From Gymnopus androsaceus JB14 (taxonomy: Eukaryota > Basidiomycota > Agaricomycetes > Agaricales > Omphalotaceae), in contig ML769540.1 in assembly GCA_009733575.1 (NCBI GenBank), positions 51,344-115,343 on the forward strand: DNA of 64,000 nucleotides, read 5' to 3'. Each line of letters starts with the position of its first letter. Within the stretch, counting starts at the first letter, position 1. Below the pieces are notes generated by a model that saw only the letters and a program-made list of their open reading frames with translations, was not told the origin of the DNA and made no database searches. Positions 34,401-46,093 of this stretch are shown here, piece after piece. The position numbers and the translations under genes are program-made.

Positions 34401-34843
34401 CACACCAGCTGGACCGTCATTGAAACATAAAGGCGGTATAGTTACGTTTAACTGAGTTCCATCCGCTGCTGTGATGATAAAGGAACGCGACGGGAGGTGT
34501 AATGTTTCCGATGCAACGACCTGTAGAGTGCATCGATATAGCGGGAGCTCGAAATGTAAAACCACCAACTCACTAGAGAATTGTCCTACACCTCTGACCA
34601 TCCCAATCTGCTCGTCTAGAGTCATCAAACTTGCTGTCTGGTTAGCTAGATCAATCGCCTCAGCCCATGATCCTGTTGAGAGTGTCGTTCGTTAGACTTG
34701 AGCTTGAGTTCCGTTCCAAGAACGCTCCGGTACCGGATGCAAGAACAAGAGAAAAATCGCGTACGTTCCACAAAACCGAAACTTGTTGGAATAGATGTAG
34801 ATATGCACGCGAGCAAGAACAACAAGGTCCTCGACGCGAACAT
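31418..34843 (-). CDS. Glycoside hydrolase family 3, beta-glucosidase
   Basis: A secreted GH3 enzyme of cellulose/beta-glucan breakdown. The signal peptide MFASRTLLFLLACISTSIPT starts at 34843. Then come LMTLDEQIGMVRGVGQ, FNDGPAGVRLGGTDVTGFPP, TFSRSLMFQRGVAIGEEFMG, GRGWEG, GVQACAKHLG, VMCAYNQVNGTSSCHNAALI and FVVSDWGATHDSAADNANAG, where the Asp of SDW is the nucleophile. The C-terminal domain has RQIGAAGAVLLKNN, NEGDRNDLDLW (acid/base Glu) and VYPFGYGLSYTTFGY, then an FnIII-like domain (YLGFPASAGEPSKVLRGF) and the end PNGTFDIYVGASILDMRLTG, stop 31418-31420. At least 15 introns are present. One extra base at about 34484 (TT for T) breaks frame between RCIGNITPPVAF and FIITAADGTQLNVTIPP. It looks like a base-call error, because all catalytic parts are intact. 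Confidence 0.9.
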
Positions 34844-35291
34844 TTTGGAAACGAGGGATGAAAAAAGAGTGGCAGATAGCTCGAAGGGGGCGAGCACGAC
34901 GTCGGAAAATTCAGGAAAGATGTCGAAGGGTTATAAATTAGAGCTCGTTGACGTATATTATTATATTATTTTATTGATGAAGAGTTCTCCCATCGGCTCT
35001 TACACATTTGAATGATGATAACCGCATGCGTTCAGGCAACGGAACCAGATACATTCACCCAAGGCATCCAACTATAGCTCTCTTCATCGACGTCAGGCTT
35101 CAAATTAAATCTGCCACAGGAGGCCACAGGTTGAAGAGAAAACGTTTGGCAATGACAGAATAGCAGATGCAATGGAAGTCACTTGATCTAGGTGAATACA
35201 CGGAGAGCCGTTGACAGTTCAGAAAACGGACATTAAGTAGAGAAGACGGGCACAGGGACCTATTAATGTACGAGCCTCAGACGAGCTTGTA
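34844..35291. other. Gap between GH3 start and DPH2 stop
   Basis: About 450 bp holds no recognisable exon. It must contain the GH3 promoter and the DPH2 3' end. Confidence 0.4.
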
Positions 35292-37274
35292 TCATGATTT
35301 GCCCTCGTCTGCACCTCCACCATACCCTCTAGCAATCCCACTCCGTCCCTGTTCCAGTACACCCGGTGCATCTTGACCTAAACGCGGGTCCAGTCCTTGA
35401 TATGTACGGCTATGCAGAAATTGGCCTGAGAATAGAAAAGAGATGAATCATTATATAGGAACACTGGAAGAAGATCAAGCCACCTGCTGCACTGTCACTC
35501 AGTAATGCCACAGCGCTATCTTGATTCCGTTGAACGAGGGCTGACGATGAAGCTGAAGCCGACGCCTCGGAGGGCGCCGTGCTTGGCCCATTTGCAGGAC
35601 CAAATCGTTTTGCGTGACGATATTTTCCTGTCACAAGGGAGAACACCGGTGAATCTTCATCTCGGACTTCGTGTTCATCATCATCATCAGCATCAGTCTG
35701 CCCATGGTCATTCGCATGCTCCGCAAGCAGTTCCTCGAAATCCAGAACATATCTCCCCGTCCAGCTTTGTTCAGCTCGCAGAGCTACCTCGAGTTCATAA
35801 GGCGTTATGATAGGACGATAAAAGTCCTGACAAACAGTGAATATACAGTGATGAACACACGAATTGATATGACGGTACCTTTGCATCTACAAGGCTATTT
35901 TCCGGACATGCAACAAGCACGAAACATTCTATTTCCATGAAATTGGCTAGTTTGGATGGATTGAGCTTGCCGACACTGATTGTGTAGCTTTTTTTGTGAG
36001 AGGCGGTGAGGAGGGAACGGATGTGTTTGATCAAGGGAAGGTAGGACGCTTAGGGCAGAGCAATGAGCTGATATGTAGATCCAAAACGAAAGGAGATGTG
36101 CTCACCTACTCCGAGGGTACCTACAAGAATACCAAATACATCCGAATCGCGCCCTTTCTGCATGGTGGCGTAGCGCCGCATGAGCACTTTATTCGTCCGG
36201 CCTGATTCCAAGCGGCTAGCTTTAGAGGTGGGTGAGTATAGGTAGACCTAAAAGAGATGGGCTTGAGAACATGAACGAACAAAAAAAGCGTAGAAGACCA
36301 ACGTCGCAAGAAGAATGTGTCATTAGGAGATTTGTTAAACCCAAGCTTTCATCTCCTATGTAGAAAATGGTAGATTCCTCGACTGTTGTATTGCGAGAGC
36401 TGCTTGGGTCTGTACTCTGCTCTTCTGATGAGGATGATGAAGGCAGTAGTTTGTCCGGTATACTTGTATATGTCAACTGGCTTCCTAAATTCTCAAGGGC
36501 TTCTCCAAGTTGAGCAACAATCTGACCTGTTTTCAGAGAAATGCTTAGACCAAGATTCACACAAAAGGTAGTGGTTTACCAGCTTGATGGGTATAAGCCA
36601 CATCATGGCGTAAAACTATGTTTTTCCGACGACTCGATTCCGATGAAGAATGCGAAGAGAAGCATTCGAGAAGGCTTGTTACACAATCTTCGACATCGAT
36701 CGGCTTCTTTCCAAAAACATACAGCACCAGGAAGTCGATATGTCCTGTTCAGCAATAAGTATAAAGCATAGGAGTATATCGAGAAGAAGACGCACTGGCT
36801 CATGCAAGCATGACCGTAATGCACCACAGCATTTGCATCGATATGCTGGGCAGCCACTTCATCCACACAACAACTTGAAAGCGAGGTCAGACGAGACTGT
36901 GAATTCCGCGAGGAAATACAGAAGCCTGCCTGCCATAGGATGTGTCTGCAAGCACATATAGTTCTTTATCCGAGTTGATCCTTCGTTTTAGTCTGCGGAA
37001 GATTTGAACGGAATCGTGTAATAGTTCATCTGGGAATTGTAAAGCAACCTAATAGATAGTCAGCTATGTATGTTTTGTGCATCGTTTCTAATAGTCACAT
37101 ACCCTCTTGAAATCCCCCTGCTCGATTTCTCTTGCTATTCGTTCGATTTCATAAAAAGCATCGAATTCAGCTGAGAGCTTGAGATTATCGGCAGTCTGAT
37201 CTAGTTGGACATCGAGCGTTCTATGGATAGCTTCCTCTCCTGATGAAGAGAACGCAGTATTTTCAGTCCGACAT
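35292..37274 (-). CDS. DPH2: Diphthamide biosynthesis subunit Dph2
   Basis: Dph2 pairs with radical-SAM Dph1 in the first step of diphthamide formation on eEF2. The exons read [60 protein letters not shown] (Cys ligand region), [71 protein letters not shown] and [40 protein letters not shown] and the C-terminus [20 protein letters not shown] (stop 35292) complete it. The intron at 36874-36929 uses a GC donor. One extra G near 36727 breaks frame in RLP/VLYVF. The start is unresolved: the ATG at 37274 meets TGA after three codons, and no other in-frame ATG precedes FSSSGEE. It is divergent from YKT6. Confidence 0.88.
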
Positions 37275-37440
37275 GATGGTGATGGTTCGAAAGAAAAAGA
37301 GTTGCGAGGTCAAAGCTGAACATATCGCGGAGATCGGACCGTAAATCATTGGCCTCGTGGCTGTGAGCCGACGAGTCAGCGGCCGGCTCACAGAACAAAG
37401 CTTGAACAGTCATCTGTCATTTCTCTCCTGTCCTTCCACC

Positions 37441-38254
37441 ATGGTCAAGATTTATTCCATATCCATCCTGCTTACTCCTCCTTCCGGCTCAGCGACAGTC
37501 CTTTCGACAGCCTCGGATCTATCGCAGTTCTCATTTTACCAGAAAGGATCTGTTGGAGAATTTATGGGATTTTTCTCGAGGACTGTAGCGGAAAGAACAC
37601 CGCAGGGCCAGAGGCAAAGTGTGCAGGAGAACAATTATACCGCACATGTGTACAATCGGGGAGGAGCTGAACAATTGGCTGGTAAGACTTTGGTATGAGC
37701 TGGTGCTCTCATCTTTCTTCTCATTCAATAACCCTATTTCTATTCAGCTGTCATAATAACAGACCAAGAATACCCTGTTCGACCCGCATTCTCTCTCCTA
37801 ACCAAGATCCTGGACGAATTCACCTCCAAGATCCCTCAGTCGACATACAACAATCCCTCCTCCATCAACTTTCCGGAGATTCAAACGTATGTGTCGAAAT
37901 ACCAGGATCCGACTCAGGCAGATACCATCATGAGGGTACAACAGGAGTTGGATGAGACTAAGATTATCTTGGTGAGTACCGGGCGAACTTGGCATCGGCA
38001 ATCATCGTTTCATCAATCTCCACCCATTGCTGAGCGCTAATTCTCCATGTCAATAGCACAAGACAATCGAGTCTGTCCTCGAGCGAGGCGAAAAGCTCGA
38101 TAATCTCGTCGACCGTTCAAACGCATTGTCCGCACAGAGCAAGATGTTTTACAAGACTGCGAAGAAGGTGACATACCCTCATTCTCTTTCCTCCATCTGA
38201 AATACTGACCGACCATAATTTCTACAGCAAAACTCTTGCTGCATCATCATGTAG
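37441..38254 (+). CDS. YKT6: R-SNARE Ykt6
   Basis: A prenylated R-SNARE acting in ER-Golgi, vacuole and autophagosome fusion. [20 protein letters not shown] opens the longin domain, with [40 protein letters not shown] and [20 protein letters not shown]. The SNARE helix follows ([40 protein letters not shown], with zero-layer Arg in LERGEKL). The C-terminus [10 protein letters not shown] is a CAAX box with an adjacent palmitoylated Cys. Stop is 38252-38254. Three short introns are in phase. It starts 167 bp from the DPH2 ATG, so the two genes share a promoter region. Confidence 0.95.
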
Positions 38255-38703
38255 ATGACTATCGTAGAATGACTACATACATACATTCTCCGGCCTCTCG
38301 ACTCGTACCCTCATGTCATTTACACCGCAACCTATTCTCGTTGCAGACTTGGACTTGTAAACCTCTTCACATCCCTATCTGTCTTCTAGCCAAACATCAT
38401 TCTTTTTCTAGCAGAGTACTTACTCTTTTTTGATTTCTTGGATACTTTTCTTCATACATATAATGATAGCATAAGATAGTTCAGCACCAGTGCGTGCGTC
38501 AACTGGTCTTGAATCTTGCTTTCGTTTCTTCGATGTCTTCGGCCAGAGAGATGATCGCTTCGGCGCTTGCCTACATTCCTTAGTACTCCCTCTCTTCTCT
38601 ATGAGTTTCGCAATGGACGCGCATGGTTCACCTAGGTCCACCTCATTTGATATCCGCTACCTAGTTAAGGCGTCGTGAGAAATCTCAATTCTTTGATCTA
38701 GTG
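38255..38703. other. Intergenic
   Basis: There are no supported exons between YKT6 and the F-box pseudogene. Confidence 0.4.
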
Positions 38704-40381
38704 ATGATGATGAACGAAACGCCACTCTGCTCAAACTGCAATGAATCCCTCTTCTCACATCGGATACCCGATTCTTCGCTAATACTCAAAAAGTTACGCT
38801 GGGAATCCGGTCCTGCGTCGATTCCAGACACCGAAGAGCTCCTTCCGATTCTCCAAAGCACCCAACAGGAGCTTCAGGATTGCGAAAGGCAGATTAAAAG
38901 CTCTCGAATCTCGTAGACAGAGCCTGCAGAAATACGTGCGACTCACCTCCAGGCTTTGTTATCACCTTTCCGAAAGGTTCCCGACGAGATTTTGCGGCGC
39001 ATCTTTGATGACTGCTGCGACGTGAATCACTTTGTTATGGATATCTCGAAACCGAGAGTGCTGTCAGAGATATACCAGCACTGGCTCTTCAGTAGCGTTG
39101 GTTCCCGATGGCGAAGGAACGCGCTGTCGATGCCTAGGTATATGGTCAAAGATATCTCTGATATGCGAGAAACTGGGTGTGGGATTATGACGATGAAGGG
39201 CTCGTCTCTACTCTCGATATTTTTCTCAATCGATCACTAGAGCACCCGTTGATCGTCACTATCGAGCTGCCTTCATGGTTTTAACAGTCGACATCCCGTT
39301 TTAACTCTTCTGATGAACCATACGCATCGCTGGCGCAGCTTTACCAATCGATCTAAAGCCTACACTCAGCTTTCCCGTTTGCTTTCTCATCATGATCAAG
39401 CCCTCGCATCACCCTAGCTTTCCTCTCCTTGAAGAAGTTGATCACAACGGAGGTTGGTAAGGACGAGCTAAAGATCGTTGCTCGTACTGCACCGAAACTG
39501 AAGAAGTTGGGTCATCACTCTTATCCCCACCGCCGACTCACCTCAATTTACCAGTCTCTTTGTGCAACTCTCGCGTTTGGAATTCTACTATCCCTGATGG
39601 TTATGAAATTGAAGACACTGATTAATCCTAGTCACCGCCTTGTCTCAGTTGAAAACAGAGGAATCACTGGAGATCGACGATGCAGAGGTTTCCCCCACAG
39701 TTTGCCACACCATACATACACTGACACTCTGTCATCACCCTATGCGATCGAGCAGGCGTAATCATTCGGTCTTGCCATATCTCACACTCCCCTCATTGAA
39801 GGCCATCCATCTTGAACGGACTCCCAAGGTTTATCTCATACAGATGATGCATACTGAATCGGTACGCCAAGGTGATTGGGCGAGCTTTGAACCATTCATG
39901 GCCTTCCTATCGCGATCAGCCTGTCCATTAACAACTTTGTCCATCCAGAGTCTGGCACTCGCTGACTTGAAACTTGTCGATCTTCTCACTCATCTTCCAA
40001 CATTGCTCAACCTCAGCATTGACGACAGCTACGTCGCGCCAGGGTTTAGCCCTGTAACAGGTCGATTCATCGAGAACCTTCAGGTTCATCGCACTAGCTG
40101 CAACGATCACATCGTCCCGAGAATGCATTCTCTAAAGCTGGATATAGGTGCGAGCACCTTCAACGACAGCATCAGTTGTGGACATGATTCGCTCTCGGTG
40201 GATTCCTAGTAAAATGCATACTGCTGAGGAGTCTGGGGTGGACTGTCTACGGGAGTTCACTATCAGGTTTCGAAATCGGGAAGAGATACCGCGTGTGTAT
40301 CAGCCCTGGGAGGATATGGAGAGAAATGGATTGAGAGCTGTCGTGCTGTGGCAGACCAAGGGGTCAGAGTCAAAGGACTAA
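38704..40381 (+). pseudogene. F-box protein (basidiomycete family), frame-broken
   Basis: The start MMMNETPLCSNCNESLFSHR shows the Cys-x2-Cys opening common in these proteins. A coiled coil (LLPILQSTQQELQDCERQIK) and an F-box (LLSPFRKVPDEILRRIFDDC) follow, then SSVGSRWRRNALSMPR, LDIFLNRSLEHPLIVTIELP and leucine-rich C-terminal segments (LTTLSIQSLALADLKLVDLL, LPTLLNLSIDDSY). At least four frame changes are visible: an extra A in the AAAA run at 38896, one near 38960, one near 39200 (TLDIFLNRS is out of frame) and more around 39300-39650. F-box proteins recruit substrates to SCF ubiquitin ligases. Several lesions make a real pseudogene likelier than sequencing error. Confidence 0.75.
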
Positions 40382-40789
40382 ACAGGTTCCTATTACAGGT
40401 TAATCTGTGCGCTGTTGTGACGTCCTCTTGAACCCTTCATGTTATTCGAATTTCCTGATGCTACTAGATAAGTAGCTAAATGTTAGTACGATGATAATTC
40501 CTTATAATCTTCGGACTGCGAAATCAAGGATGACCATGCATTCCGTGCGGAATGCGGATGGGTGTAAACTCTTGATCCCGGATGTGCCGAGGTCAAAGTG
40601 TTTCTTACGAAGAGAAATTTTAGCACTTGACACATACTTTTCGAGATCTATTTGCAAACAAACAATACGAATCATACATAATGATCCAAATTCATGAGAA
40701 GATTGCATCACAGCTCCCAACTACTACTAGTTCCCGCTACAGCAGTGCAATTGAGCTTGGGTTTGAGCCGCCGCAGCTTCGAGTGATGT
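40382..40789. other. Intergenic
   Basis: No exon is supported between the F-box pseudogene and the hydrophobin stop. Confidence 0.4.
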
Positions 40790-41235
40790 TCAAAGAGCAA
40801 CCGGGACACAGTCAATGGATATGGGGACATATGGGTCTAATGAGAAAGAGACGTCAAAATCACGCAAAACTAGCAAAGAAAAGACCAAAACTTGTATTGT
40901 TATCTTCACAGCAGACAGGATTGTCATTGCTATGAAAAAGATGAGCATGCATTCAGACACATGTATACAAAGAGCATTTACCAGACACCCAAAACAACAC
41001 CATCGACGAAGGGGATTGGGGTACAATTAATACCGACAAGAACATTCAAGTCATTAGGGACGATGCCAAGAAGCCCAAGGAGCTGGTAAGTGGAAGGGTT
41101 GCTGGCCAGCTCAACCGTTTGGCAGCACTCAAGAGCGCCAGTGGTGCAGTCCTCGGGCGACTCGCCGCGGAGAGTAGGGGCGCCGAATGCAAGAGTAACA
41201 AGAGCGGCGGACACAAAAGCGAGTCTCAACTGCAT
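40790..41235 (-). CDS. Class I hydrophobin
   Basis: A small secreted amphipathic coat protein that self-assembles at hyphal and fruit-body surfaces. Exon 1 gives the signal peptide [20 protein letters not shown], then [17 protein letters not shown] and [14 protein letters not shown]. Splicing (GTAAAT at about 40980 to CATAG) completes a Cys in VVLGVC and continues [13 protein letters not shown] second intron joins to [14 protein letters not shown], stop 40790-40792. The full product has eight cysteines in the order C, CC, C, C, CC, C, as in class I hydrophobins; without the introns only half is visible. Mature length is about 95 residues. All junctions are GT-AG and in phase, so the gene looks functional. 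Confidence 0.92.
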
Positions 41236-41943
41236 GATGAGAAGAGAGAGCTGATTAGAGAGCTGATTACTTGAATGACGGCTGCTGGTTGTTCGGGTCA
41301 GAAATCCTTATTGAGTTTTCAAGAGACTTAATACTTTTCCGACTGTATAGCGAGCTAGAGTAAGTATGTCGACCATTGCACCTTCCCGCTGCATATGAAG
41401 AAAGAGATACTTGAGAGCTGTCGTGACACCCATCATGTTGTGGGAGAGAAAGTCAAAAATTTGACAGACGTCCTGGAACTCTTCTGAGGAATTGGTCGTA
41501 GTTGAATTGAAATCCGAGTCTTGGCAATGGTGCACTGCTGCAGGTAGTATACGTAGGTGGCGCACATAGGCACTGAATGAATTCCTTCTTGAATAACGGC
41601 GGGAGGAAAGCAAAGGCAAAGTTATGTCTTTCTTTCTTCCTGAACAAGTACCGAACTCTATCGTTTCGCTAACGGGGCGCAGTCGATCAAGCTATTCTGC
41701 CAGTGAATCTGAAATTAAAAGGTGAATTGAATCTAGGTACATTATCACTCATTTGGGCAGGAACTCTTAATGGGCCTGTTAAGTGTTTTTAATCTCCAGA
41801 AACTGAATCCGGTTAGCCAACCGGACGATAAAGCATCCACATGCAGCCAGAGAAACTCAGCGCAATGAGATCACCTACTTCTCAATTTGGGCATCCCACT
41901 GAGCGTAAATTTCAGCCGTCACGGCTTTGTTGTACTGTATGCA
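41236..41943. other. Upstream of hydrophobin; possible small remnant
   Basis: A minus-strand open frame at 41308-41619 (QIFDFLSHNMMGVTTALKYL) looks protein-like, but no family is recognised and splice sites are not convincing. The rest is non-coding. Confidence 0.25.
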
Positions 41944-42500
41944 TTTAGTTAGGGATAATTCTACTGAACAACCCCCTTGGCTCAAGTCTTATTTAACAAC
42001 CCAGTTGAGGTCACATATGTCACACATGGTCACATTGAGGTCACAACATATAAATTTGCCTCAGAACTAAATTTTTTTTGTGAAGGTCAGAGAACCTCAG
42101 TGAGGAGGGAATTGACCATCGAGAATGGGGGCAAGAACAATTGATGACTCATATCTACCTACTTTATATATGGAAGCAGATAGGGGTACATGTGGTGTGT
42201 GGAGCAGCTGGACAACCAACAGAAGGGTATTTACCCAACATATATTTCAGATACTGCCACCAGCCCTATTTGGGAATCTGAGCAGTTTGTGTTGCAACTT
42301 AAGTAAGGTGAGGCATGAGATGGTAGCTGACTTTTTTTTTTTTTGAAAAAAAAACACACACAAAAAATTGAAAAAATCACACCCAAAAATGTGTGACAAA
42401 AGTGTGATGGGGTTGCCAAACTAGCTTTTGCAAAAATTTCCTTTTTTGGGAGGGTTGTTGCCAGCAAGGGGGTTGTTCAGTAGAATTATCCTTTAGTTAG
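41944..42500. mobile_element. 539-bp MITE with 9-bp target-site duplication (Mutator-like)
   Basis: The element at 41953-42491 has terminal inverted repeats starting GGATAATTCTACTGAACAAC and continuing CCCCCTTG, matched exactly at the other end. It is flanked by the direct repeat TTTAGTTAG (41944-41952 and 42492-42500). It has no transposase frame. The interior has A/T runs and several GGTCACA/GTGTGA motifs. A 9-bp TSD points to MULE mobilisation. The perfect TSD and TIR indicate a fairly recent insertion. Confidence 0.93.
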
Positions 42501-44594
42501 ATCGAATAGTATTGAACGGCTACCTCCGATTCTTTTGAAGATGTATAGAATGCAGACCGACTCGGAGCTTGACAAAGATGGAGGGGGCTTGCGTTCCTAG
42601 CGTGAATAAGCCTGAGAGTTTGGATGCACTTAGTGTTAATCAACTATAAATGGAGATAAGTTGCTAGTAGTACCACTGGCAGGCCGATAGTAGTACGACA
42701 TAGTGCGACGTAGTGCGACGTGGCGTTCTTGAAAACTAGGTGCTATATACAAAGCTTACTGACCCAGCCATAATGAGCCAGACTGATGAATCTCCTGTCA
42801 TGATATTTAATCTTACTACATAGCTGTTGAACGCGCCAATTGGTACATTTATTCTCGAGTATATGCTTTTGCAAAAATGTGCTAAAATCACGACGGTCAG
42901 CATATGTATCTTCGTGAAGACCTTCATAAAGTATGAAGACTGTCCAAGAAGGACCAAGACAGTCGATTTTTGGGCTCAAGAAAAGTGAGTATATCACGTA
43001 CTGGGTCTCCAAGTAAAGGTTTGAAATCTCGCTTTCTTGGCGAGAATCGCATACGATGCGATCATGAGGTCAGCTCTCTTTTGTTCATACCCTTGAAATA
43101 ACAAACTCTTCATTGGTGCTAACGACAAATACAGACCCCAAATCCTAGTCAAATCCTAGTCAGACTTCCAAGCCTCCCAGATATTGTAAATGTACAACGC
43201 ATATATTCCCGTTCCCGTCAACTTACAACACAGTTAAAGAAAGGATAAAATGGTCCAAAAACAGCGGATATCCATTTTATTGATGCTATCCCTCTCACCT
43301 CGGCACCTCGGACTTACGCATCTTTTCAGTGATTTACACAGAGTCCGGACTTGAATCCACTGCTATATATACCTGCTGTATCTCTGGCTTACTGGAAGGC
43401 AAATTAGGTATAGCAGAGGGTTATAGAGGTAGACAAACGAGCGAAACGGTGTGAACTTGAAGCGCGGGGTACGGCGGGAAATCTAAAATTTAGAATTGAT
43501 TTCGCCAACGTTAGTAGACTCGCGACCATCCCACCTACGTAATTTATTTGTGTAAAACAATCGTTTGTTTGTACCATAACAAGAAGTTCTCAGAACGTCT
43601 ACGGATCTTCGTCGAGATGCTGTGCATAGTTTCAATAGAACGATGTCACGAGCTACGGTTTAGGTTCAATTTTCTAAATTTCTTCCGAACCTGAGATTTG
43701 ATGGATTTAGGATTGAGAAATAATCTAGAATTTTAAATTGCCACGGAAGGTCACCCAGTATTGCATCGAGATTCGAACCATGGGGATGGATATTAGTGCA
43801 TTTTCATTTCCGTTCCATGATCCCACTGGAACTTATTCTGAGTTTTCTCTGCAGCATGTAATCAAGGCAAGGAATAAGACCAGCCCTAATGGCTTCAAGT
43901 TCTATATATCTACGGTCAGAGGTCTACGCCCAGTAAAGTTTGATGAAGATCCGGAGTTCAGATCTTGGACCGAGCCATGTAATATACCTCCTTCCTTCCT
44001 TCCCAGTTCACATTTGTTCCTCCTTCGAAGCAATCAAGTTTACATTTGCATTTCGTTTCGTTTCTGAATAGGACTACAAATATAATGCGTCCATGAGAAA
44101 GCTACTCGGAGTATGTCTACAGTATCGACTTCAGATGCCACCTTGATCATGTTATCACTTTAATCGCCGCCGTCGGTGATATTGATGGACTCTGGTCAAA
44201 TTCAGATGCTATCTAACTGATAGTATCGACATCCGACATCCCATGGACGACCGGTCATAATCGGAGGCGTGTAATCATGACGATCATGATTCGAACTTGA
44301 TAATGAACTCATGGCCGAGCGTTGAAGTAAGAGTCCTATTCAAGCTGTCGATATTCTCGCGCTATAGCTATGGCCTATTCAAAGAGGTTTGTGGATTACT
44401 GAGCAGCGGTACTTACTGTAATCATAATCATAACGGTCTTTCTCTAGTCCGCCGAACTAAGCAGATTGCTTGCTAGCAGATTTATGGGTTGGAGATTACC
44501 GAGGTGAGCGCCGAACTTCAGGAGCTTTATAACTCAGGTTGCTAGATGTCCAATGCAGCAAATTCCCCTCCTCTTTTGAATTCTCCTCATAGCT
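42501..44594. other. Gene-poor 2.1 kb
   Basis: There is no recognisable gene. A 109-codon plus-strand frame at 43738-44067 (DPTGTYSEFSLQHVIKARNK) has no known motif. The segment 43014-43245 repeats the flank downstream of the OPT gene. Confidence 0.35.
43014..43245. repeat. Duplicate of the OPT 3' flank (see 46685-46897)
   Basis: AGCTCTCTTnnGTTCA, ACAAACTCTT, GCTAACGACAA, CCCCAAATCC, CAGTCAGACTTCC and TTTCCGTCAACTT-like blocks occur in the same order here and at 46730-46897, with small indels. It is a dispersed repeat or an old local duplication. Confidence 0.65.
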
Positions 44595-46093
44595 ATGGTC
44601 CGCATTACAAACGCACGGTTTTTGTTCAACGAAATACCCGCCGGTAAGTCACTTTTCGCGTTACTGTTCACATCAGTGTTGATCTCGATGTAGGTTTTCC
44701 TGATGACAAGACCTTCAAGTATGATACCAGCCAGACAATCGATTTGGAAAATGACCCTCTCAATGGCGGTGTCCTGTTGAAAGTCTTGCTTCTATCCGCG
44801 GACCCCTACAATAGGGTGCAGATGCGCCCCGCTGATGTGGAAGGTTACTCGGTGGGTAAAAACATCATTCTCCCTTCATGCTGAATCGCCTTACTCACTA
44901 TCCACTTAGCCTCCTTTCATCGTTGGTCAACCGTGAGCGTTTCTAATCTCTTCCGATGCATTCTCGAGCTCAGCATTGATTCCCTTTCATAGGCTTTTCA
45001 CTTTCGGTGTCGGAAAGGTTGTTCGTTCTGAGAAGGAAGGGTTCAAAGCTGGTGATATCGTTTATAGCATATTGTGTAAGCTCCATTCGCTCCAAGGATT
45101 CCTACGCGCTCCCCCTCCGTCAGAGCTCTGGCTTATTAAACGTTATGCTCTAGACCACGCGGAATATTTCGTGTTCAACGATCATCCATTCCCGATGATG
45201 GTTTTGAAGCCCGAACCTGGTCTCCATTATTCGTCGTACGTAGGTGCGGGAGGTATGCCGGGTCAAACCGCGTACTATGGTTGGAAAGAATATGCCAACG
45301 CCAAAGCAGTATGTCCTTCCTTGATTTCCATATCTCTATTTAACTTAATTATATCTTCTTCTTTCTCTAGGGCGAAACTGTCTTCGTTTCTGGAGGAGCA
45401 GGCCCCGTTGGAAGGTCAGTCAGTAGCACTTGAATGACCATTGAACAAAGATTTTGACCCCTTGTCTTTGTAGCCTCGTCATTCAATTGGCCAAGCAAGA
45501 TGGCCTCAAAGTTATCGCCTCGGCTGGCAGCAATGAAAAGGTCCAGTTCCTCAAGGACGTTGGAGCGGATGTGGCGTTCAACTACAAGACCGAGAGTACA
45601 GCTGATATACTCAAGAAAGAGGGTCCATTGCATGTGTGAGTATACACCTACCTTTGAAAACACAAATGCATCGACTAAAAATCTTCAGTTATTGGGATAA
45701 CGTCGGTGGAACTACCCTAGATTTGGCGATTGAGAACGCTGCCATACACGCCCGATTTATAGAATGTGGTGCCATCTCGCAGTACAACTCCAAGGATGGT
45801 GTGAATATGAAGGTTCGTGAACGCCGAGTCTTATTTCACTGTTTACTGAATCTGTACAGAACCTGGACCAAATTTATGCCCGTCGTATTATCTTATACGG
45901 GTTCCTCATCTTTGATCTAGCTCCCAAGTGGCAAGACGAGTTCTACGCGGTGGTACCGAAGAAACTCGCCAGTGGTGAATTCAAATACACTGAGGATATT
46001 ACACGCGGGTTGGAGAATGTCGGTAAAGCGATACTTGAAGTTCAGGTCGGTAAAAATACAGGGAAGAAGGTTATTGTTGTTGCGGACAATTGA
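44595..46093 (+). CDS. NADP-dependent double-bond reductase (LTB4DH/PTGR-type MDR)
   Basis: A zinc-free medium-chain reductase that reduces alkenal/enone double bonds with NADPH. The start MVRITNARFLFNEIPA (44595) leads through introns to GFPDDKTFKYDTSQTIDLEN, LNGGVLLKVLLLSADPYNRV (the family L-x-L-S-x-D-P-Y motif) and LFTFGVGKVVRSEKEGFKAG. YVGAGGMPGQTAYYGWKEYA, ETVFVSGGAGPVGS (nucleotide-binding GGAGPVG), GLKVIASAGSNEKVQFLKDV, VYWDNVGGTTLDLAIENAAI and ARFIECGAISQYN follow, and the end is ILEVQVGKNTGKKVIVVADN (stop 46091-46093). About eight introns are present. All core motifs are intact and in phase. Substrate is unknown; fungal relatives are implicated in detoxifying reactive aldehydes. Confidence 0.9.

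Noticed and set aside
43760..43800. GATTCGAACC as a tRNA T-arm
   Set aside because: No matching acceptor, D or anticodon stems surround it.
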